Below are positions 1 to 5,269 of a stretch of 5,785 bases of DNA, piece by piece; position 1 is the stretch's first letter, and every line of letters starts with the position of its first letter. The position numbers and the translations under genes were made by a program. The stretch is from JBGTLW01 sp041743835 (GTDB lineage: Bacteria; Planctomycetota; Phycisphaerae; Phycisphaerales; Phycisphaeraceae). The notes below the pieces were generated by a model. That model searched no databases, had not been told where the DNA came from, and saw nothing but the letters and a program-made list of their open reading frames with translations. Location: positions 1 to 5,785 of the forward strand of contig JBGTLW010000109.1 in the NCBI GenBank assembly GCA_041743835.1, read 5' to 3'.

Positions 1-79
1 GGATCGCGCCGGCGTGGGCGTGGTGATGGTGCCCGTGGTGGTCGTGATCGTGGTCGTGATGGTCGTGTGTGTGGGCCAT
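1..79 (-). CDS. His-rich N-terminus of a probable metal-binding or metal-transport protein (partial)
   Basis: Only the first 26 codons are present; the gene starts at the ATG at 79-77 and leaves the window at position 1. Thirteen of the 26 residues are His (3, 5, 7, 8, 10, 12, 14, 15, 17-20, 22), interspersed with Asp at 6, 9, 11 and 13, and the visible part ends AHAGAI. Such His/Asp-rich N-terminal tails are known in cation diffusion facilitator (CDF) transporters, P1B-type metal ATPases and some metallochaperones, where they bind Zn, Co, Ni or Cd; the body needed to choose among these lies outside the window. The ATG is the only plausible start, since the frame upstream reaches a stop at 127-125 with no other start codon. 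No clear Shine-Dalgarno site precedes it. It lies 81 nt downstream of the second HflK-like gene on the same strand, so it may be the fourth gene of that operon. Confidence 0.6.
   Translation of the reverse strand, partial: MAHTHDHHDHDHDHHGHHHHAHAGAI
38..61. repeat. Two tandem 12-bp units inside the His-rich coding segment
   Basis: The 12-mer GTGGTCGTGATC (38-49) is followed directly by GTGGTCGTGATG (50-61), differing only in the last base. On the coding (minus) strand this is repeated CAC/CAT/GAC/GAT codons, i.e. alternating His and Asp. It is best explained as coding low complexity of the His-rich tail, which may expand or contract by slippage. Confidence 0.6.
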
Positions 80-160
80 GCTTGGCGATCGGTTCGGGTT
101 CGGGCGGGGTTCTACAAACGTTCGTCAGTGGTGAGCGGACATCCAATCACCATCCACACG
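80..160. other. 81-nt intergenic spacer, no clear signal
   Basis: This is the spacer between the stop of the 455-residue SPFH gene (TAG at 163-161) and the start of the His-rich gene. I see no U-tract terminator, convincing promoter or Shine-Dalgarno site. The plus strand carries a short direct repeat GGTTCGGGTTCGGG (91-104) that probably has no meaning. Absence of a terminator is compatible with read-through into the His-rich gene, but the spacer is much longer than the other junctions in this operon, so a separate promoter cannot be excluded. Confidence 0.4.
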
Positions 161-1528
161 CTACCGGGTGGATGGACGATTCCTGGCCGCTTCGGTCTCT
201 GCTTCGAGTAGCTGTTTTTCGCGTTCGCGTTGGATGCGTGGGTCGCCGGTGATGTCCAGCCGGAGTTTCTCGGTCGGGACCCGGAGGGTCTCCACACCCT
301 GGGCTGTCATGACACGCTCGCGCATGTCCTGCCACAGGCTGTTGGTGAGGATGTAGAGGGATTCGCGCTGCTGCGCCGGGGTCGGGCGTTCAGACACCGG
401 GGCGTTGGGGTCGCCGTACACCCGGGCGTACAGCCATTCAAAAACCGGTGCTTCTGCGCTGAGCCGCTCACTGAGGCTGTCGCGGTAGGCCTTGGCGCTG
501 TTGATGCGCTGCGCTACCGATCCGCCGATCGGCATGACGCCACCCTCGACGGTGACGGCCTCGGCTGTCAAGGCGTCGTCGATCTGTTGCTTGAGTGCTT
601 CGGCGGCCGCGACGTCACCGGAGTCAAAAGCGATCTCGTAAGCCTCGATCAGGTCGATGAGGGGATCGGTCGCAAAACCCGCAGCTCCGCTGAGGATTCT
701 TGCGGCATCCTGCCGGGCCTTGTTGATCTGCTGGGCCTTGTCGCTCTCGGCATTGAACACGGCCTGGAAGGCGTCGTAAGCCGATCGCGGCGCGCTGTGA
801 TTGGGCGAGCCGATCGCCTCGATGTCGATGCCGGTGCCCAATTGATCGAGCATCTCCTGGGCGAGCCGTGTGGCGGTGCCCATGTTGGTCGTGCCGTTGA
901 TAAACGACTCGGCCTCGATCTGCGCGACGGCGTGGACGATGCCACGCTCGGCGGCATTGCGGACCAGCGTCTCGGCGCGGGCCAGCGGGTTGAGGGATTC
1001 GCCGGGCTCGGCGAGGCCGACATTCACCACAAAGTCTGCGGGGTTGGCCACAAACCACCGCACCGTGAACCGCCCCATGACGAGGTTCGCGTCGCCGGTG
1101 AGAAGCGAGCCGTCGCGTTCCGGGTTCAGCGGGCGTGCGGGCAACTCGGAGATGTCCTTCCCGATGTCAGCCTGCTGCACCTGCACCCAGAACGCCTGGT
1201 TGATGTTGAGTGTCTGCGAAGAGACGGGCACCTCGATGTTCTGCCCGATCGGGTAGGGGAAGTTGAAATAAAGCCCCGATTCAAAGATCACGGGCCTGCC
1301 GTCGCCATCGGTCGCCACCTTGCCAAAGACCAGCTTCACCGCCTTATTCTGCTCCTCGACTTGGAAGACACCAGAGCCGAGGTACACGATCAGCAGCACG
1401 ACCATGACGACCTTGAGGAAGGCGAAGCTGACGTTCAGTGCATCGGCCAGCGACTTGTTCGCGGCGTCGGTCTGCTCCCGGTCACCGACCATCGGCTCGT
1501 TGGCGCGGGATTTGATCGGGTTATCCAT
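161..1528 (-). CDS. Second HflK-like SPFH/band-7 membrane protein (455 aa)
   Basis: This is a probable membrane-anchored SPFH (stomatin/prohibitin/flotillin/HflK/C) protein. A charged N-terminus of about 33 residues is followed by one membrane helix (about 34-55) and an SPFH domain from about 56 to 260. HflK-like hallmarks are the FESGLYFNFPYPIG entry segment (82-95) and the LLTGDANLV strand (142-150), which matches the HflK 'mLTsDeNvV' region. The helical stretch around 255-284 includes KARQDAARILSGAAG, which closely resembles the equivalent stretch of the 671-residue HflK upstream. The remaining C-terminal half is helical and charged, ending in a Glu/Arg-rich tail. It lacks the clean 'Y..sP..tr.rlY.etM' signature of classical HflK, so it is a diverged paralog and not the orthologue. 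The start ATG at 1528 lies 3 nt after the hflC stop and has a GGAGGG site 10 nt upstream, so translation is probably coupled to hflC. Likely role, by inference: third subunit of an HflKC-type assembly modulating membrane proteolysis. No enzymatic motif is seen. Confidence 0.85.
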   Translation of the reverse strand: MDNPIKSRANEPMVGDREQTDAANKSLADALNVSFAFLKVVMVVLLIVYLGSGVFQVEEQNKAVKLVFGKVATDGDGRPVIFESGLYFNFPYPIGQNIEVPVSSQTLNINQAFWVQVQQADIGKDISELPARPLNPERDGSLLTGDANLVMGRFTVRWFVANPADFVVNVGLAEPGESLNPLARAETLVRNAAERGIVHAVAQIEAESFINGTTNMGTATRLAQEMLDQLGTGIDIEAIGSPNHSAPRSAYDAFQAVFNAESDKAQQINKARQDAARILSGAAGFATDPLIDLIEAYEIAFDSGDVAAAEALKQQIDDALTAEAVTVEGGVMPIGGSVAQRINSAKAYRDSLSERLSAEAPVFEWLYARVYGDPNAPVSERPTPAQQRESLYILTNSLWQDMRERVMTAQGVETLRVPTEKLRLDITGDPRIQREREKQLLEAETEAARNRPSTR

Positions 1529-1531
1529 CGG

Positions 1532-2515
1532 TTAACGGCCCTCCGCGCCGGGCTTCGCCGGGTCGCCCGCGGGCACAACGATGGGGCGGCCGGTCTGCGG
1601 GTCGGTCGTCACCGCGGGGCCATGCTTGAACATACGCAGCAGGTCCAATTCGTCGGCCTTGAAGACAAAGGTCGTGTTGTAGCCAAGCATCCGCTCCAGC
1701 GCCTGCATCTGACGCAGGAAGATGGCGAACTCCGGGTCCTTCTCAAACACGTCGTACGCCTCGACCGCGTCGATCGTGCCCTTGGCCTCGATCACCTGGG
1801 CACGGCTCTCGGCAAAGGCGAGGATGCGGTCACGCTTGGATTCGGCTTCCTTCACGATGCGACCAGCCTCAGATTCGCCCTGCGAAAGAAGGTCCTGGGC
1901 GAGGCGGTTGCGGTCGCTCTTCATCCGCTCAAAAACCTTGTCGGTTACGGTCTCGGGCAGCAGCAGCCGGCGGATGCCTACCGACTCGATCGTGATGCCG
2001 TATCCCGACGGCGCGATCTTCTCACGCATCATGTCTGCGGCTTTGGCTTCGATGGTGGCGAGGTTCTGCTCGGTCGCGCTGGTGCTCACGAGGTCGGTGA
2101 AGTTGTGCAGGCCGATCACCGAGTTCACCACCGAAAGGTCCGCACGCAAGGTGCGTTCGGCTTCGCTGACATACTCCAATCCATTCCAAAACTGATACGG
2201 ATCGTCGATCCGCCACGCCACGAATGCCTTAATGATCACGCTCTTGCCGTCGAGTGTCTGGTTCTCCTGCAACTCATCCTCAAGGACGTGAAGCTGCGTC
2301 GAGTAGGTCTTGACTTGTTGGAAAGGCCAGGGCCACTTGAAGTACAGGCCGGGCTCGGTATACATGCTGCCGGGATCATCGGCTGTCGGGGCCTGCGCAG
2401 AGCCGAAGGTGGTCACAACGGCAACCTCGTTGTACCGCACCTGAAAACTGAACATGTGGAAGCCCAGGATCAGGGCGATGAGGACGGCGATGATGAGGGT
2501 GGTGATCTTGGTCAT
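1532..2515 (-). CDS. hflC: HflC, SPFH-family modulator of FtsH protease (327 aa)
   Basis: HflC pairs with HflK in the membrane; in E. coli the complex surrounds and modulates the FtsH protease on its periplasmic side. The 327 residues compare with about 334 in E. coli. One N-terminal membrane helix (about 5-24, ITTLIIAVLIALILGF) precedes the SPFH domain: YNEVAVVTTFG (28-38), EPGLYFKWPWPFQQV (54-68) and KAFVAWRIDDP (96-106). The helical part contains the HflC-type segment IRRLLLPETVTDKVFERMKS (181-200), followed by DRNRLAQDLLSQGESEA, and the C-terminal KDPEFAIFLRQMQALERML (259-277) with a terminal strand before DLLRMF. All are classical HflC landmarks. The start ATG follows the hflK-like stop after a 49-nt spacer and has only a weak upstream GGGATGA. 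The stop TAA lies 3 nt before the next start. Order and strand match the known hflK-hflC operon; no ftsH is in view. Confidence 0.92.
   Translation of the reverse strand: MTKITTLIIAVLIALILGFHMFSFQVRYNEVAVVTTFGSAQAPTADDPGSMYTEPGLYFKWPWPFQQVKTYSTQLHVLEDELQENQTLDGKSVIIKAFVAWRIDDPYQFWNGLEYVSEAERTLRADLSVVNSVIGLHNFTDLVSTSATEQNLATIEAKAADMMREKIAPSGYGITIESVGIRRLLLPETVTDKVFERMKSDRNRLAQDLLSQGESEAGRIVKEAESKRDRILAFAESRAQVIEAKGTIDAVEAYDVFEKDPEFAIFLRQMQALERMLGYNTTFVFKADELDLLRMFKHGPAVTTDPQTGRPIVVPAGDPAKPGAEGR
1539..1544 (-). promoter_or_regulatory. Shine-Dalgarno site for the second HflK-like gene
   Basis: On the minus strand the bases read GGAGGG, 10 nt upstream of the ATG at 1528-1526. The site lies inside the last codons of hflC, just before its TAA stop. 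It is the strongest ribosome binding site in the window and supports the chosen start and coupled translation with hflC. Confidence 0.65.
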
Positions 2516-2529
2516 GGCTGGTCATCCCA

Positions 2530-2548
2530 GCCCGGATGTCGTCCGGGC
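2530..2548. other. Perfect 7-bp hairpin in the hflK-hflC spacer, overlapping a G-tract cluster
   Basis: The arms GCCCGGA (2530-2536) and TCCGGGC (2542-2548) are perfect inverted copies around a 5-nt loop. In the minus-strand transcript the structure would end about 14 nt before the hflC start codon. No U tract follows, so it is not a standard intrinsic terminator. The plus (template) strand next to it carries G tracts at 2545-2547, 2549-2555 and 2559-2562, which fit a G-quadruplex pattern (the 7-G run supplying two tracts). Possible roles, by inference, are mRNA processing or stability, or control of HflC translation. Confidence 0.5.
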
Positions 2549-2564
2549 GGGGGGGCTCGGGGCC

Positions 2565-4580
2565 TCAGTTGGTGGTGTCAAAAATGCCTTCGATCCCGGT
2601 GCGGGTTTCCTTGAGCTCGATACGGATCTCCGGCGGCGCGTCGTCGGCATCAAGGATCACTTTGCGGCGGGTCGCCAGTGCGTTGGCCATCGTGTCCAGA
2701 TAGGTGCTGGTGCGGTAATACATCGGTGACTTCTGGTAGGCCAGGTACTCCGCGAGGAACCGCTCGCCACGCGCCTGCTGCGAGACCGACTGCTCCCACC
2801 GGCGGGCTCGGGCGGACAGCAGCCGTTGGGCCGCCTGCCCCCCCGCGTCGCGCAGGAGCTCATCGATCTCCATTGCCAGCGCGAGCTTCTCGGCTTCGTC
2901 GGGCTGCGCGTTGTAGCGATCGATCGCATCGATGACCGCTTCGGCCTTGCTCCGCGAACCCGCGACGCCGGCCAGGATCGACACCGCATCCCGTCGCGCG
3001 TTGTCGATCTCCGACTGCTTCTGCTGGAGCGCGCCGATCTGCTCGTGGAAGGCTGCGGCCACCTCGGACTCCTGCGGCGGGTGCAGAGCCATGACCGACA
3101 CACTGATGACCTCGACGCCAAGGCCCCAGCGCGTCACGTCCGCCTGCACCGCTTGCCTGATCTCCTCCCCGAATACAAGCCGCTCACGCAGCAGCAACCG
3201 ATCGACCGTTTGCGTGCGGAAGGAATGGCTGACCACGCGGTCACAGATCACCTCGAGAGCCCTGCGCGGGTCGCTGGCGGCTGTGACATAATCGACGACG
3301 TTGGTGATGCGGAACATGATGACCACATCGCCGCCGATGAGTTCGCTGCCCTCGTCGCCGGCGCCGGACTCCGACGCGGTGACCATGAATTGTTCCTGGG
3401 CCTCGCCGGTGGTGTGCGGGTTGGTCCAGAGCACAGCCTTGCCGGTGATGGGCGTGGTCGCTCCGGGCCGCGAACCGACAACGATCATCTGCAAGCGTTT
3501 GACGTCGTACTTCTCGACCCTGCCCAGGGGCCAGGGGGCCTTGAAGTGCAGGCCGGGACCGATCGGTTCCTCAGCCATGACACCAAACGTGGTCACAATC
3601 CCCTGCTGCTGGGGCGCGACAATGACCACCGACGACATAGCCACCACAAGCAGCAGACAGATCACCGTCAGGGGCAGCGTCGCCCGGGCCATCAGGTGAT
3701 AAAACCAGCTCTTGCTGATCTCAAAGCCGAACTGGTAGTTGATGGTGTCGGTGACGATGCGGCCGATGGACTGCGGCTGCGTGAGCACGCCGAGCAGCCG
3801 GCTGTCAAAGATCGGTCGGGGGTACTCGCCCTTGCGCATCGGGCGGTACAGGCTGAGGATGAACGCGAGCATGATCTCCAGCCCGATCAGCACCATCAGG
3901 CCGGGCACGACCACCGCAAGATAATGGAACCCCCACGGGTAACCGACCGCGTGCATCGCAAGCGCGGCACACGCCAGCGCCAGCGCCAGCACGTTACCCA
4001 TCAGGTACGACGCACCGCCGCGCAGCGCCGCCCATGCCTCAAACTGCGTCATCCCCGCGATGTACCGCGCGACAAGGAACGCGATCAAAGCCCCGCCAAA
4101 CAGCACCAGGCCGAGGATGCCCCACGAGGCGTTATCCTGGATGCCTAACTCGCTGTATTTTTCCAGGCGTAGGGCTTGGAGATTGAAGTAAAACAGCAGC
4201 GAGCCATGAATGGTCAGGTACAGCGCGACCGCCAGCCCCACGGCCTTGAGGCCGAATTTGTAGAGGCGATCCAGCCGCTGCCGCGCCATCGCCAACTGCT
4301 CGCCAGCCTCTTGAAACAGCGCTGCCGCCTGCGCATCAGCCTCGGCTAGCTGCTCGGCCTCGAGGGCTTCGAGCCTTTCAAGCCGGTGCTGGTTGAACAG
4401 CATCCAGAGGACGAACCAGAGGGGGAGCCCAGCCAGCAGGTGCCAGGTCGCCGCGATCAGGCCCGGCGCCTGCGCGTAGAGTCCGACCAGGCCGACGATA
4501 GCGGTGAGGATCAGCTGCGCACCGAGCCCGATCAGGGCGGTCGTCGCGGCACGGGCAAACGTCTGCTGGTCGAGCTTCAT
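2565..4580 (-). CDS. hflK: HflK with an N-terminal polytopic membrane domain (671 aa)
   Basis: This is an HflK-type SPFH protein, partner of HflC in modulating FtsH-dependent membrane proteolysis. It is much longer than E. coli HflK (419 aa) because of an N-terminal membrane domain. Predicted helices by eye lie at about 11-36, 40-63, 109-133, 151-172, 190-213 and 217-245, with an Ala/Glu/Leu-rich probable coiled coil at 64-108. A conserved-looking linker follows (YRPMRKGEYPRPIFDSRLLG, 245-264), then a seventh helix at 302-321. The SPFH domain begins PQQQGIVTTFGVM (323-335), GPGLHFKAPWPLGRVEKYDV (341-360), and includes the ELIGGDVVIMFRI strand (413-425). The C-terminal signature YQKSPMYYRTSTYLDTM followed by RKVIL (615-643) matches the classical HflK C-terminus and decides HflK over other SPFH families. 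I chose ATG 4580 because MKLDQQTF begins directly before the first helix; a GTG at 4625 would add 15 polar residues without known homology. No clear Shine-Dalgarno site precedes either start. First gene of the minus-strand operon. Confidence 0.88.
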   Translation of the reverse strand: MKLDQQTFARAATTALIGLGAQLILTAIVGLVGLYAQAPGLIAATWHLLAGLPLWFVLWMLFNQHRLERLEALEAEQLAEADAQAAALFQEAGEQLAMARQRLDRLYKFGLKAVGLAVALYLTIHGSLLFYFNLQALRLEKYSELGIQDNASWGILGLVLFGGALIAFLVARYIAGMTQFEAWAALRGGASYLMGNVLALALACAALAMHAVGYPWGFHYLAVVVPGLMVLIGLEIMLAFILSLYRPMRKGEYPRPIFDSRLLGVLTQPQSIGRIVTDTINYQFGFEISKSWFYHLMARATLPLTVICLLLVVAMSSVVIVAPQQQGIVTTFGVMAEEPIGPGLHFKAPWPLGRVEKYDVKRLQMIVVGSRPGATTPITGKAVLWTNPHTTGEAQEQFMVTASESGAGDEGSELIGGDVVIMFRITNVVDYVTAASDPRRALEVICDRVVSHSFRTQTVDRLLLRERLVFGEEIRQAVQADVTRWGLGVEVISVSVMALHPPQESEVAAAFHEQIGALQQKQSEIDNARRDAVSILAGVAGSRSKAEAVIDAIDRYNAQPDEAEKLALAMEIDELLRDAGGQAAQRLLSARARRWEQSVSQQARGERFLAEYLAYQKSPMYYRTSTYLDTMANALATRRKVILDADDAPPEIRIELKETRTGIEGIFDTTN

Positions 4581-4782
4581 GGGCTGAGTATGATAGCGAG
4601 TTGCCTCGCGGCTGGATGGTCTCACAAACGCCAGTGGCCAGTGAGTACGGGCCGACGGCGCAACGATACACGCACATTACGCTGGGCCTAAGCCCCCGGT
4701 TCGACACCAGCCAAAATAAACTGCCATGCCACTACAATAACCAAAGCAACCCGATCCGACCACACGACAGAAACGGAGACCC
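4581..4782. promoter_or_regulatory. Divergent intergenic region between hflK and hisI
   Basis: These 202 bp separate two divergent transcription units and should hold promoters for both. A TACAAT at 4733-4738 could be a -10 element for hisI, giving a leader of roughly 38 nt. On the minus strand TATCAT (4590-4595) could be a -10 for hflK with a very short leader. Neither has a convincing -35 at the usual distance, so the elements are only candidates. A perfect tandem heptamer GCCAGTG GCCAGTG occurs at 4630-4643, with short inverted arms CTCAC (4621-4625) and GTGAG (4641-4645) around and partly overlapping it, a possible operator. No RNA gene or riboswitch was recognised. Confidence 0.45.
4775..4778 (+). 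promoter_or_regulatory. Short-spaced Shine-Dalgarno candidate for hisI
   Basis: GGAG (in ACGGAGA) lies 4 nt before the ATG at 4783. The spacing is shorter than ideal but usable, and it supports this ATG as the start. Confidence 0.45.
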
Positions 4783-5262
4783 ATGCCGCAGCCTTTTGTC
4801 CCCCAGACCGATAAGGAGCAGACCGAGTTCGGCGACCAGCTCTCGGTCAAGTTCAACGACCAGGGCATGGTCCCCTGCATCTCCACCCACGCGGACACCG
4901 GGGAGGTGCTCATGCTCGGCTATATGAATGACGTGGCGCTGGCCAAGACCATCGAAACGGGCTTCGTCTATTACTGGTCGCGCACCCGTGGGAAGCTGTG
5001 GTTCAAGGGAGAGTCGTCCGGCATGACCCAGCAGATCGACCAGTTGCTGACCAACTGCGACCAGTCGGCGCTTGTCGCCAAGGTCCGCATCGGCAAGTCC
5101 CACACCGGCGGGGTGCAGGCCTCCTGCCACACCGGATACCCCAACTGCTTCTACCGCGAGGTCCAGACCGGCAAACTCCCGCCCGACGGCCGGGGTGCCA
5201 AGCTCACGGTCATCCAGGACAAGGCCTTCGACCCCGACAAGGTGTACGGCAAAAGCCACTGA
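4783..5262 (+). CDS. hisI: Phosphoribosyl-AMP cyclohydrolase (HisI), 159 aa
   Basis: HisI opens the adenine ring of phosphoribosyl-AMP to give ProFAR, the third step of histidine biosynthesis, in the cytoplasm. Family motifs run in order: GMVPCISTHADTGEVLMLGY (28-47), MND.AL..TIETG (48-60), YYWSRTRGKLWFKGESSG (63-80), the metal region NCDQSAL (91-97), SCHTG (114-118) and NCFYREV (121-127). There is no HisE (pyrophosphohydrolase) domain; at 159 residues it is a somewhat long monofunctional form. Two oddities are visible. The family's DCDxD motif reads NCDQS, replacing two of three usual Asp metal ligands, while the zinc cysteines Cys92, Cys115 and Cys122 are kept. The spacing Cys92-Cys115 is 23 residues, against about 16 in the M. 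thermautotrophicus enzyme as I recall it, because of an insert around GKSHTGGVQ. It is the first gene of a unit with hemB 7 nt downstream. Other his genes are not in the window. Confidence 0.95.
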   Translation: MPQPFVPQTDKEQTEFGDQLSVKFNDQGMVPCISTHADTGEVLMLGYMNDVALAKTIETGFVYYWSRTRGKLWFKGESSGMTQQIDQLLTNCDQSALVAKVRIGKSHTGGVQASCHTGYPNCFYREVQTGKLPPDGRGAKLTVIQDKAFDPDKVYGKSH

Positions 5263-5269
5263 CCACCCC

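Noticed and set aside
14..211. Val-rich 65-codon plus-strand frame that looks like a membrane peptide
   Set aside because: The Val run is the antisense reading of the His/Asp codon repeat in the minus-strand His-rich gene, and the frame then runs through the spacer into the end of the second HflK-like gene.
2530..2548. Intrinsic terminator between hflK and hflC
   Set aside because: The hairpin is good but no U tract follows it on the minus strand, and the genes on both sides belong to a classical operon pair.
230..2614. 794-codon open frame on the plus strand, antisense to hflC and the second HflK-like gene
   Set aside because: It crosses two well-recognised minus-strand SPFH genes and their junction; its translation is Arg/Gly/His/Asp-rich without recognisable domains. 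Long antisense frames are expected in high-GC coding DNA.
2826..4148. 440-codon open frame on the plus strand, antisense to hflK
   Set aside because: It is the antisense shadow of the HflK gene, with a His/Asp/Arg-rich composition and no known motif.
4581..4625. Upstream GTG start at 4625 for hflK, adding 15 residues
   Set aside because: The added residues are polar and precede a natural MKLDQQ start directly before the first membrane helix; no Shine-Dalgarno site favours the GTG.
4684..4695. Palindrome-like GGGCCTAAGCCC upstream of hisI
   Set aside because: Only four base pairs form around CTAA; too short to support an operator or terminator.
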